A program made the translations under genes and the position numbers. From NCBI GenBank assembly GCA_964510235.1, contig CAZEBF010000009.1, positions 1-32,472 on the forward strand: a stretch of DNA of 32,472 bases, given 5' to 3'. This stretch comes from CAYUUR01 sp964510235 (GTDB taxonomy: Bacteria; Patescibacteriota; Saccharimonadia; Saccharimonadales; CAYUUR01). Below the pieces are notes generated by a model. The model was given only the letters and a program-made list of their open reading frames with translations, was not told the DNA's origin and searched no databases. How positions within the stretch are numbered: position 1 is the stretch's first letter; each line of letters begins with the position of its first letter. This document shows, piece by piece, positions 1 to 8,052 of the stretch.

Positions 1-122
1 TCACCTGCCAACTTCTCGGCGAGCGTGGACTTACCTGACCCGCCATGGCCAGAAATAGCCATCACTACGAATTCCTGCTTGTTTAAGAGCTGCTGCGTTT
101 GCTTTATTAGATCTTCATACAT
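1..122 (-). CDS. P-loop kinase, N-terminal part (uridine-kinase-like), runs off the window
   Basis: Reading leftward from the ATG at 122, forty codons are visible before the window edge. A short N-terminal helix is followed by a hydrophobic strand and a clear Walker A motif, GHGGSGKST, which binds nucleotide phosphate. This arrangement, with the P-loop about 25 residues from the start, is typical of uridine kinase and related small-molecule kinases. The substrate cannot be told from this fragment. There is no properly spaced ribosome-binding site: AAAGG lies directly against the ATG. Instead, an extended -10-like element (TGTTATCAT) ends exactly 6 nt before the ATG, so the mRNA may be leaderless. 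The gene is incomplete at its 3' end because of the window edge. Confidence 0.7.
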   Translation of the reverse strand, partial: MYEDLIKQTQQLLNKQEFVVMAISGHGGSGKSTLAEKLAG

Positions 123-195
123 CCTTTAATGATAACAAAAAGGCACTTTTCCCAAAGTGTTTTGGCCTGGTTAGTTATCGTGAATGAAGTTAGAC

Positions 196-693
196 CTAAG
201 ACACAGTTTCAAAGAAACGCTCAGCTTCTTGTGTGATCTTAGCTCTGGCGTAACTTAACCCATCACCAAGAGCAAGTGAGCCAGATACTGTAGTGGCAAC
301 AGGACCGTTGCGGCCGCCAGGTAGCTTCATCTGAAATGAATTTTGCTCCTCATTGTAGTAATGGTTACTAATCCTAAGCAATTCACCTTGTTCATTCAGT
401 AGCTCAATACCGGTCAACCTGAAAGCGTGATCGTCTTCTTCTAGAGATCCAGTGACAGTGGTTTCTACTGTCGGCGCCCAAGAAGGTCTGTATACTGCCA
501 TAAAAGGATCGCCGATTGTATTCACAACATGCATATCATCAGCTGGAATGAGATCACTTTTGGTGAAAGCAGCGTATGCCAGGCGTCCCAGTGTGTGCTG
601 GCGCTGTTGTGGGTCTGAAGTCGGGATAAACTCACCGCTCAGTGCATCAAAAAATAGCGGATGTACGGAAAGTCTATCTATTGGATTTTTCAT
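196..693 (-). CDS. Conserved hypothetical protein, 165 aa, paralogue of the gene at 31811-32269
   Basis: I do not recognise this family. It is a soluble, acidic protein with no signal peptide or membrane segment. Landmarks shared with the protein at 31811-32269 are an F-x3-LSG-x-F-x-P-x-(S/T)DP segment near residues 15-28, a TLGRLA motif near residue 34, a Y-x-PSWA motif near residue 70 and an LTGIEL/LLRI stretch near residues 93-107. The two proteins are therefore diverged copies of one family about 31 kb apart. The ATG at 693 has no Shine-Dalgarno sequence. An extended -10-like TGTTATTGT ends 6 nt upstream, which suggests leaderless translation. The gene lies in the same direction as the kinase fragment, about 70 bp upstream of it. 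Confidence 0.75.
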   Translation of the reverse strand: MKNPIDRLSVHPLFFDALSGEFIPTSDPQQRQHTLGRLAYAAFTKSDLIPADDMHVVNTIGDPFMAVYRPSWAPTVETTVTGSLEEDDHAFRLTGIELLNEQGELLRISNHYYNEEQNSFQMKLPGGRNGPVATTVSGSLALGDGLSYARAKITQEAERFFETVS

Positions 694-734
694 AAAGGTA
701 CAATAACATTAAAAAAGCATTCAGTCAATTCTTA

Positions 735-860
735 GTTCCCGGGGCCGGGCAACGCACGTTAATCTGTGCGCCGAGTTACTCGGGCAACAGACTAACGACC
801 GAACCGACAACCTGCTGCTAGCAAGCTGTCAGGGTTGCCTAGCTCAAGCCCGAACCAGGG
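735..860 (-). other. GC-rich structured spacer with a degenerate tRNA-like 3' segment
   Basis: No credible ORF is present. On the minus strand the stretch forms several hairpins: GCAC/GTGC around an 8-nt loop (754-769), the 13-bp imperfect palindrome at 771-783, and a larger stem around 803-829. Its left end (735-749) closely resembles the 3' acceptor end of the neighbouring tRNA-Asn, sharing a CCGGCCCCGGGA core, but the T-arm sequence is missing. It could be a decayed tRNA, an integration scar or an unrecognised structured RNA. I did not match it to any known RNA family. Confidence 0.35.
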
Positions 861-864
861 GCAA

Positions 865-890
865 GAAAAAATGAGCCCAGAAGGACTCAT
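865..890 (-). terminator. Intrinsic terminator downstream of tRNA-Asn
   Basis: On the minus strand, ATGAGTCC and GGGCTCAT form an 8-bp stem (one T-G wobble) around a TTCT loop, followed by TTTTTTC. It lies 7 nt past the CCA end of the tRNA and is well placed to end its transcript. Confidence 0.8.
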
Positions 891-897
891 CTTTTCT

Positions 898-972
898 TGG
901 CTCCCGGGGCCGGACTCGAACCGGCAACCTCGAAGTTAACAGCTTCTTGCTCCACCATTGAGCTACCCGGGA
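898..972 (-). tRNA. tRNA-Asn (anticodon GTT), CCA encoded
   Basis: The minus strand folds into a full cloverleaf. The 7-bp acceptor stem pairs TCCCGGG with CCCGGGA, followed by discriminator G and an encoded CCA at 898-900. The D-arm is GCTC/GAGC. The anticodon loop CTGTTAA carries GTT at the anticodon position, and the T-arm is GCCGG-TTCGAGT-CCGGC. The anticodon stem has one mismatch at its outermost pair (27-43). It decodes AAC and AAT. Degenerate pieces of the same tRNA lie on both sides (735-749 and 1001-1053), suggesting past duplication or integration here. Confidence 0.95.
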
Positions 973-1000
973 ATATATTTGTAAATTGTAAAAATACTTT

Positions 1001-1053
1001 GGGTAGCTATGCTGGAGCAATTGCTCCACACGTAATATTAAAGCTACCCGGGA
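1001..1053. repeat. Two facing partial copies of the tRNA-Asn 5' half
   Basis: The minus strand from 1053 begins with the same 12 nt as tRNA-Asn (TCCCGGGTAGCT) and later carries TGGAGCAA, as in the D-arm. The plus strand from 1001 also reads GGGTAGCT, a short gap, then TGGAGCAA. The two half copies face each other and together give the perfect 16-bp palindrome at 1013-1028 and 8-bp outer arms at 1001-1008 and 1042-1049. Neither copy has an anticodon arm, so neither is a functional tRNA. Confidence 0.6.
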
Positions 1054-1066
1054 CTATGTATTTGCG

Positions 1067-1123
1067 CCTGGCTACCTTGCAGGTGGCCAGGGCTGCTCTT
1101 CCCAGTCCGGTTAAGACTGGAAG
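1067..1123. other. Two strong consecutive hairpins upstream of the PAS gene
   Basis: Positions 1067-1091 form CCTGGC/GCCAGG with an inner ACCT/AGGT stem and a TGC loop. Positions 1098-1123 form a 9-bp stem with one bulge around a 7-nt loop. Neither is followed by a T-run on either strand, so they do not look like terminators. They could belong to a structured RNA or be remnants of a mobile or tRNA-linked sequence. Confidence 0.4.
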
Positions 1124-1251
1124 TTGCTCATGAACGGAGGCATTATACCGAAGATAGTTTGCTGAAACAAGCAGATACGCCTGGATGTCGATGTACATTT
1201 GAATTATATCTGTGCGCTAAGTATTGCTATACTGCCAATAAGCGAGACAAT

Positions 1252-1809
1252 ATGATACATAAAAAGCAGATAGACCCCCCTAAACTCGAGCAATACATTG
1301 ACAACAGCAAGGTGCTAATCGAGGCGCTAGAATCTGTGCAAGAGTCGGTCTATATGTTTGATGCGTCAACCAATAAGGCGCTCTATGCTAACCGCAGCAT
1401 CTTACATATCTTGGGCTACTCATCTGAGCAAATAGAGAAAATGGGGCTGGCGTGGTCAGAGATGGTTGTTCATCCTGATGACTACCAGTATCTTTCAACC
1501 CACATAGCAAATTACAAGCAGCTCTCTCCTGGCAGCCGGTCAAGAGTGGTATATAGAGTGAAAGATGCTCAAGATGTCTGGCATAGTGCAGAAAGCACGG
1601 GCCTCATCTTGGCGTCACGTAGCTCTGACCGTAAGCTGGTGCTCGGTACGACACGCTTGATTCCGCAGACAGATGGAACACAGCCAAAAAATGGTCATGA
1701 CCATCGATGTACTAACTGCTCTAAACTACTCGGCAAGGAAAACTTTCTAAAATCAGTAGTCGAGATTAAGTGCAATCGATGTGGAGAGTATAACAATCTG
1801 TCCTTGTAG
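1252..1809 (+). CDS. PAS-domain protein with C-terminal Com-like zinc ribbon, 185 aa
   Basis: The start is taken at ATG 1252. An upstream TTG at 1159 would add 31 residues with no PAS-like character. A PAS fold spans roughly residues 25-140: a VYMFDA strand, an ALYANRS-LGYS segment and a VHPDD motif as in PAS_3-type sensors, ending in a strand near GTTRLIP. PAS domains sense small ligands or mediate protein contacts. The last 35 residues contain CTNC and CNRC knuckles about 22 residues apart, in a context (NCSKLL, IKCNRCGEYN) like the zinc ribbon of the phage Mu Com translation regulator. No kinase, GGDEF or helix-turn-helix output domain is present, so the ribbon may be the output. The target is unknown. 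It precedes the giant surface-protein gene but has about 130 bp and a promoter between them. Confidence 0.7.
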   Translation: MIHKKQIDPPKLEQYIDNSKVLIEALESVQESVYMFDASTNKALYANRSILHILGYSSEQIEKMGLAWSEMVVHPDDYQYLSTHIANYKQLSPGSRSRVVYRVKDAQDVWHSAESTGLILASRSSDRKLVLGTTRLIPQTDGTQPKNGHDHRCTNCSKLLGKENFLKSVVEIKCNRCGEYNNLSL

Positions 1810-1848
1810 TCTTATCTTGCAAGAAGGGATTGACTTGGATAAAAAGAG

Positions 1849-1877
1849 TTTCAAAAGAACAGCCATAGCGCTATAAT
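1849..1877 (+). promoter_or_regulatory. Predicted promoter for the giant surface-protein operon
   Basis: A perfect -10 TATAAT (1872-1877) lies 17 bp after a weak -35 TTTCAA (1849-1854). It predicts a leader of about 60 nt before the ATG at 1943. AAAGG sits just ahead of that ATG. Confidence 0.55.
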
Positions 1878-1942
1878 CATAAGCTATAAGGTTTATTATT
1901 AAGAAGGTCTCGAATCTCTTTAAGCCAATAAGCAAAGGTTGT

Positions 1943-4900
1943 ATGAGGGAAAACAGTTCTTTCTTTAGAGGGAGTATGAGAAAGGTTCGGCGGCACGTAC
2001 TACACGCTGGTCGACTATTCGTGCGAATTTTTGCGACTGCCGCGGTTTTTATTCACCAGAAGGCCAGGATCTTGTATCGTGGTACACACCACCATATCGC
2101 TCATAAACCTCACCAGAAGTTAATGGCGCGACAGGGTCGCTATGCTCAGTGGCATGGTTGGGACAAGCACCAGCACGTCCACTACGCAACTTTGGGAGTG
2201 TATATGTCTATGGTTGTGGTGATGCTACTGGTCAATTTTATGAATGTCTATGCTGCATCTGATCTGACGCAGTCTTGGAATTTCACATCACCTTCAGATT
2301 ACACCTACGACGATACATCGGTAGAGACGAGCGGAACGAGTGCCCGTTACAAAGCGCAGAACTATTCGACAGACGGCAACACTTCTGCCCTCTTCCACCT
2401 AGACGAAACCAGCGGCACAACAGCAGATGACGCCAGTGCTAATGCCAACGATGCTACCTCACAGACTGCTGGTTGGGCAACAGGTAACCTCAACAATGCA
2501 CTTGATCTGAACGGTACTGACGAGTACGCTTCGGCGCCAGATAGTGCCAGTTTGTCTCTGTCTGGTCAAAACACACTAGAGGCATGGACCAAGTTTGATA
2601 CAACTTTTAACACTAATGCCTCTCAGGATCAGGGTGTCATCGATAAAGGTGCCTATAAACTGTACTATGATCAGTCATCTGGAAGATTGAACTATGAGAT
2701 AGCTAATACGAGCGGAAATACCTGGACACGTCAGGCTGGTAATGATTCTAATAACAGCTGGGACCTGGATGGTAAGACTATTGTGCGATCGACGGTGACG
2801 GATGGTACCGATGTGTATGCAGGTCTAGGTCTCGGCACAGGTGATGCCGAAGTTTGGAAGTGGACTGGTTCGGCATGGAGTCAAATAGGTGGTGACGCCA
2901 AAAACGGTAGCTGGGCCGATCAGCAGTTTGAGGACGTGATGTCACTAGCGATTAATGGCAACATTCTCTATGCAGGACTTGGAAGCAATGTTGCCGGTGA
3001 CGCTGAGGTGTGGAGCTGCGATATGTCATCTAACTGCACAGACTGGACTAAGATCGGTGGTGACGGGATTAACAGTGGTTGGCCTATCAGTACCTATGAG
3101 TCAGTGCCTGCTATGACCGTAATGGGCGGCAATTTGTATGCTGGTTTGAGTGTCACCGCACAAGATGCCGAAGTTTGGCGTTGGAACGGCGCAACGTGGA
3201 CAAAAGTTGGTGGTGATGGCGTCTCAAGTAGTTGGGCTGCAGCACTCAACATTGAAGCAGTACGTTCGCTCACGACCGACGGCACCAATGTTTATGCGGG
3301 TTTAGGTGATACTGCTCAGGACGCCGAAGTATGGTCTTACAATGGTGCTACGTGGACTAAGATCGGTGGCGACGGCGTCTCAAGTAGCTGGGCTGCCGCG
3401 GGTAACATTGAATCGGTCTATTCGTTGACGCATTTTGGAGGCAACCTGTACGCAGGTGTTGGCGTGACTGCTGGCGATGGTGATGTGTGGCGCTGGAACG
3501 GCGGAACGTGGACACAGATTGGTGGTGACGGACTGAATAGTGGCTGGGCGGCCAGTACCTATGAAGGTGTTTTTTCTATGGCGAATGACGGCACAAACCT
3601 CTATGCCGGTGTTGGAAATAGTAATGGCGATGGCGAAGTTTTCCGCTGGAACGGCGCAACCTGGACCAAGATCGGTGGTGACGGAATAAATAGTGGCTTC
3701 TCTGCTAACCAAGGTGATGGTGTCTACGCTATGGCATATGGCAACAGTACTTTGTATTCGGGCCTCTATGATGCTGCAGGCAACGGCACGCTCTGGGGTT
3801 GGAATGGCTCAAGCTGGTCATGGACTGGCGGTAGCTACGTCAACGCCAGCTGGGGCTTTTATAACTTACAAAGTGTTGAATCAACTGCCACACATGATGA
3901 AAAACTGTATGCCGGCACGGGTATTACAGTGGCTGGTAATGCCATGGTTTGGGAATTTGATGGCTCGACTTGGCAAGTGATTGGCGGACAGGGTGTTCGC
4001 GGCAGCTGGGCTGCCGACACATTTGAAAACGTCTTTGCACTGCAGAGCTACAATGGTGACCTCTATGCCGGCATTGGAACGACTGCCAACGACGCCGAAG
4101 TCTGGCGGTACGATGGCTCCACCTGGACAAAAGTCGGTGGAGACAGCCTTAACTCGGGCTGGACAACCAACTTTGAGGGTGTTTATTCCCTCACTGTATA
4201 CGGCGGTAACTTGTATGCCGGGCTTGGCGCCTCTGCTCAAGACGCCGAAGTTTGGCGCTGGAATGGCTCAAGCTGGCTGAGGGTTGGTGGCGATGGTGTG
4301 AATAGCAGCTGGTCGGCCGCTAGCAACATTGAAGTTGTCTACACCATGACTGTGTTTGATGGCAACCTTTACGCTGGCCTTGGAACCTCAACTAACGACT
4401 CGGACATTTGGCGCTATAACGGTACGACCTGGGCGCAAGTTGGTGGCGATGGTCTAGCTGGTAGCTGGAATACAGTATATGAAGAGGCCTACATTATGCG
4501 TGTTTATAACAATAACCTAGTTGTGGGCTTAGGTAGTGGCACGGATGACGCAGAAGTGTGGAGTTATAATGGCACTACCTGGACCAAAATTGGCGGTGAT
4601 GATGTGAACAATAGTTGGACAAACGGAACGTACGAACGAGTTCGCGCAATGGCGGTCTATAACGGCAAGCTGTACGCTGGCGTTGGTGATACAGCTGGTG
4701 ATGGTGAGGTTTGGGAATGGAACGGCACGACATGGACACAGATTGCCGGTGATAGCTTGAACTCCGGCTGGACCAACGTCATCGAATACGTCAGTACGTT
4801 AATTGACTACAAAGGCAAACTGTATGCTGGTGTTGGTAACACCGCTAACGCTGACGCTCAAATATGGAGTTACGGCAATAATGCCTTCTTGTCGAGTGCG

Positions 4901-7900
4901 CAAACCTCACAAGATACAAACTGGCACCACGTGGCTGCTACTTATAACGGCTCAACTATGAAGATTTACATTGATGGCGTCGAGGATGCATCGGCAGCGG
5001 CCTCGGTAACTATTCCAGACACCAACTCTCCCCTGCTTATCGGTAGTACCTATGGTAGTGGTGGTAGTGGCGATGCACAAGGCTACTTTGCCGGGCTTAT
5101 TGACGAAGCCAGAATAAGTTCGACTGCGCGAACTAGCTTTACGACCAAGCCTTATGTTACCTCTAAGAAAATAATTGAACTCGATAATGCAGCCTATACC
5201 AGTGGCGTAAACACCATCGACACGTTTGTCGCCGACGAAACACTTAACGGCGGCAGTATTGGGTATCGCGTATCTAATGACGATGGTACATCTTGGAAAT
5301 ACTGGGACGGTGATTCATGGGAGGATGCGGCAACAGAGAATGATTCTTCCACGGCTGCAGCCATAAGCAGTAATATTGCCTCCTTGCCTGTGACTTTTGA
5401 TGGCATCCGTTGGCAGGCTGTACTGAGTGGCGACGGCAACCAGCGTGTGACACTTAACTCAGTCACAATCGAGGCAACCTCCGATATTGTGGCGCCGGCA
5501 ACCAATGCTGACAACATCCTAGCATCCACAGCAAACGGCGGTTCATCAATTGCCAGTAATGACTGGACGAACGGCGCCTCGCCGTACTTTTCTTGGGACG
5601 CGGGTAGCGATGCCGACTCAGGTGTCTATGGCTATTGTTTGTATCTAGGCCAGGATAATGCTGCCGACCCAGAAACGACCAAGGGCTTACTAGGTACCAG
5701 CCCGCTCGATACTGGCGGCAACTGTGAGTTTGCAGTCAGTGGAAACTCTGTTGATATGGCAACCAGTGGCTACATTGGCACAGCCATGACATCATCGAAT
5801 TCACCCTACTATCTGCACGTCAAAGCTATTGATGCTGCTGGAAATGTCTTCGGAACGAACGAATCATTCCAGTTCCGATTTGATAACACGCCGCCAAGTA
5901 ACCCAGGCTTCATTACCTCGCCCTCTGGTTTCATCAACTCCAAAGCGACGACTCTCACTTGGCCAACTGCGGGCGGTCAAGCTGCCAGTGACGCTAACTC
6001 TGGAGTGGTTGGCTTGCAGTACCGCATTGGCAATACAACCTGGTACGGCGACAGCCACAGCGGTACAGGCGACATTAATGATCTGCTCACCAATGATGGA
6101 ACATACGAAACAACAGAGATTCCAGACTTTGACAATATTATTGAAGGTGTAAATACAATCTACTTCAGAACCTGGGACACGGCCGGAAACGTCAGCAGTG
6201 GAACCGTAACTGCTGCGCTTAAGGTTAACACTAACGGCTCACCATCAGCGCCACAAAATCTCGATGCCACACCAAGCACCAATACGGTTAACTCATTTGA
6301 GTTCTCGTGGGACCTGCCATCAACATTTGTGGGCGACGCCAACAACTTATCGTACTGCTATACCGTTAACACAGCACCGCAAGCGTCGAACTGTTCATTT
6401 ACAAATTCACGTAACTTAAGTGCAGGAGCGTACGCCACACAACCCGGTGTTAACACGATGTATGTTGTAGCCCGTGATGAATCGAGCAATATAAACTACG
6501 CTAACTACGCGACTGTTGACTTCACTGCCAATACACCGTCACCTGGCTTCCCAACCAACTTGGATATCGTTGATGTATCGATTAAATCTACCAGTAACTG
6601 GCGTTTGGCTCTGACCTGGGAGCCGCCAACTTACGTGGGCGCGGGCATCAGTAGCTATAAGATCTTTCGTTCTTCTGACGGTATTACCTACACCTTTGCA
6701 GGTAGCAGCACCAGCACGACCTACATTGATGCCGGCTTATCACAGCAGACGTATTACTACCGTGTACAAGGTTGCGACAGTACTAATAACTGTAGTGCTA
6801 ATAGTGCCTCGGTTGATTTGCTACCGACTGGTAAATTTACTGACCCTGCTAACCTGACGAGTAACCCATTATCGAGCAATATAACGACCAAGAAAGCTCG
6901 AGTGTCTTGGACGACTGATCGTGCTAGTGATTCAAAAATTGCAATTGGCACCAAGAGTGGCCAGTATAGCCCATCTGAGATCGGTAGTTCTGATCAAGTT
7001 ACGGCGCACGTGCTTGACCTCGATAACTTAGCTGCCGGCACAACCTACTACTACATTGTTAAGTGGACAGATGAAGATGGTAACACTGGTGTAAGCCAAG
7101 AGTTTACCTTTAGTACCTCGCCTGCCCCAGTCATCAAAGAGGTTGAGACAACTAAGATAGGTCTTGCCTCAGCGATAGTCAGCTTCACAGTCAAGGGTGC
7201 AACCAGCGCAAATCTATACTTTGGTCCATCAGAATCGTACGGTGGTGTCGAGAAGGTCAATACCTCACTAGAAGAGTCGCGCTATAGTATAGAGATTGAC
7301 GGGCTGTCTGACGGTGTAAAATACTTCTATAAGGTCAGTGCCATAGATAACGAGGGTAATGAGTACGACGGTAACATCTTCTCCTTCACTACACCGCCGC
7401 GACCGCGAATTAACAATCTACGATTCCAGCCTGTTGAAGGTGAACCAACCAGTACACAAGAAGTTACCTGGCAAACTAACGTGCCATCAACATCAACTAT
7501 CACCTACGGCATTGTCGGCTCAAATGGTGTAGATGTGCAGGATTCCAAACTCAAGACAAGTCATAAAATTACGATTAAAGGCTTGCAGGATGACAGCCGG
7601 TACTTCTTGATTGCACAGAGCCGTGATGTTGATGGCAACCTGGCTACATCTGACAGACAAGAGTTCCGTACGGCTCTGGACACGCGACCACCGAGAATCT
7701 TTGACATATCAATTGAGCCGTCAATCCGTGGCACTGGCGCTGAGGCACGTGGTCAAATCATCGTGTCCTGGAAGACGGATGAACCGTCGAGCAGTCAAGT
7801 TGCGTACGCTGAAGGGTCAGATGCTAGCATCTTTAATAGCCGCACGACAGAAGACACTCAGCTGGCCACAGAACATATTGTGGTTGTGTCTGACTTGCCG

Positions 7901-8050
7901 ACCTCACGCGTCTATACAATTCAGCCCGTGTCGCGTGATAAATCGGGTAATGCGGGTCTAGGTGAATCGCAGTCTGCCATTATTGGCCGTGCCAGCGAAA
8001 GCGTACTGACAGTCATATTCAACACTCTACAAAGGGTCTTTGGTTTATAA
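1943..8050 (+). CDS. Giant exported protein: split LamG domain, 14 propeller-type repeats, fibronectin-III-like tail (2035 aa)
   Basis: A long basic, His-rich N-terminal region (1-80) precedes one hydrophobic segment (about 81-104) that could be an uncleaved anchor or a signal peptide cut after VYA. Residues 145-255 are the first half of a LamG/concanavalin-like domain, starting with FHLDETSG. Residues 259-975 hold 14 tandem repeats of about 51 residues with the pattern YAG-x-G-(8)-DAEVWRWNG-x2-WTKVGGDG-x-NSGW, as in beta-propellers; 14 fits two seven-bladed propellers. Residues 985-1065 (NWHHVAATYNG, IYIDG, GLIDEARI) complete the LamG fold. The rest is Ig-like and FN3 domains, including several like the purple-acid-phosphatase N-domain, ending in a short amphipathic helix. 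It is probably a cell-surface adhesin or recognition protein; the ligand is unknown. ATG 1943 has AAAGG at -10 to -6; ATG 1976 (after GAGGG) is an alternative start. The ABC genes follow 2 nt later. Confidence 0.85.
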   Translation: MRENSSFFRGSMRKVRRHVLHAGRLFVRIFATAAVFIHQKARILYRGTHHHIAHKPHQKLMARQGRYAQWHGWDKHQHVHYATLGVYMSMVVVMLLVNFMNVYAASDLTQSWNFTSPSDYTYDDTSVETSGTSARYKAQNYSTDGNTSALFHLDETSGTTADDASANANDATSQTAGWATGNLNNALDLNGTDEYASAPDSASLSLSGQNTLEAWTKFDTTFNTNASQDQGVIDKGAYKLYYDQSSGRLNYEIANTSGNTWTRQAGNDSNNSWDLDGKTIVRSTVTDGTDVYAGLGLGTGDAEVWKWTGSAWSQIGGDAKNGSWADQQFEDVMSLAINGNILYAGLGSNVAGDAEVWSCDMSSNCTDWTKIGGDGINSGWPISTYESVPAMTVMGGNLYAGLSVTAQDAEVWRWNGATWTKVGGDGVSSSWAAALNIEAVRSLTTDGTNVYAGLGDTAQDAEVWSYNGATWTKIGGDGVSSSWAAAGNIESVYSLTHFGGNLYAGVGVTAGDGDVWRWNGGTWTQIGGDGLNSGWAASTYEGVFSMANDGTNLYAGVGNSNGDGEVFRWNGATWTKIGGDGINSGFSANQGDGVYAMAYGNSTLYSGLYDAAGNGTLWGWNGSSWSWTGGSYVNASWGFYNLQSVESTATHDEKLYAGTGITVAGNAMVWEFDGSTWQVIGGQGVRGSWAADTFENVFALQSYNGDLYAGIGTTANDAEVWRYDGSTWTKVGGDSLNSGWTTNFEGVYSLTVYGGNLYAGLGASAQDAEVWRWNGSSWLRVGGDGVNSSWSAASNIEVVYTMTVFDGNLYAGLGTSTNDSDIWRYNGTTWAQVGGDGLAGSWNTVYEEAYIMRVYNNNLVVGLGSGTDDAEVWSYNGTTWTKIGGDDVNNSWTNGTYERVRAMAVYNGKLYAGVGDTAGDGEVWEWNGTTWTQIAGDSLNSGWTNVIEYVSTLIDYKGKLYAGVGNTANADAQIWSYGNNAFLSSAQTSQDTNWHHVAATYNGSTMKIYIDGVEDASAAASVTIPDTNSPLLIGSTYGSGGSGDAQGYFAGLIDEARISSTARTSFTTKPYVTSKKIIELDNAAYTSGVNTIDTFVADETLNGGSIGYRVSNDDGTSWKYWDGDSWEDAATENDSSTAAAISSNIASLPVTFDGIRWQAVLSGDGNQRVTLNSVTIEATSDIVAPATNADNILASTANGGSSIASNDWTNGASPYFSWDAGSDADSGVYGYCLYLGQDNAADPETTKGLLGTSPLDTGGNCEFAVSGNSVDMATSGYIGTAMTSSNSPYYLHVKAIDAAGNVFGTNESFQFRFDNTPPSNPGFITSPSGFINSKATTLTWPTAGGQAASDANSGVVGLQYRIGNTTWYGDSHSGTGDINDLLTNDGTYETTEIPDFDNIIEGVNTIYFRTWDTAGNVSSGTVTAALKVNTNGSPSAPQNLDATPSTNTVNSFEFSWDLPSTFVGDANNLSYCYTVNTAPQASNCSFTNSRNLSAGAYATQPGVNTMYVVARDESSNINYANYATVDFTANTPSPGFPTNLDIVDVSIKSTSNWRLALTWEPPTYVGAGISSYKIFRSSDGITYTFAGSSTSTTYIDAGLSQQTYYYRVQGCDSTNNCSANSASVDLLPTGKFTDPANLTSNPLSSNITTKKARVSWTTDRASDSKIAIGTKSGQYSPSEIGSSDQVTAHVLDLDNLAAGTTYYYIVKWTDEDGNTGVSQEFTFSTSPAPVIKEVETTKIGLASAIVSFTVKGATSANLYFGPSESYGGVEKVNTSLEESRYSIEIDGLSDGVKYFYKVSAIDNEGNEYDGNIFSFTTPPRPRINNLRFQPVEGEPTSTQEVTWQTNVPSTSTITYGIVGSNGVDVQDSKLKTSHKITIKGLQDDSRYFLIAQSRDVDGNLATSDRQEFRTALDTRPPRIFDISIEPSIRGTGAEARGQIIVSWKTDEPSSSQVAYAEGSDASIFNSRTTEDTQLATEHIVVVSDLPTSRVYTIQPVSRDKSGNAGLGESQSAIIGRASESVLTVIFNTLQRVFGL

Positions 8051-8052
8051 CT

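Noticed and set aside
844..1133. ORFs on both strands across the tRNA-Asn region, including one that translates to a GAGLEPAT-type peptide
   Set aside because: This is the well-known spurious translation of a tRNA gene. The tRNA cloverleaf explains the sequence fully.
1159..1251. Longer version of the PAS protein starting at TTG 1159
   Set aside because: The extra 31 residues have no PAS character and no ribosome-binding site, and ATG 1252 directly precedes the recognisable protein.
3380..4240. Antisense and alternate-frame ORFs inside the giant surface-protein gene
   Set aside because: They are by-products of the repeat-rich coding sequence and show no independent start signals or domains.
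2715..4890. Regularly spaced DNA repeats that could suggest a CRISPR array or minisatellite
   Set aside because: The period of about 153 bp is in frame and encodes degenerate protein repeats. There are no identical repeats with unique spacers and no cas genes.
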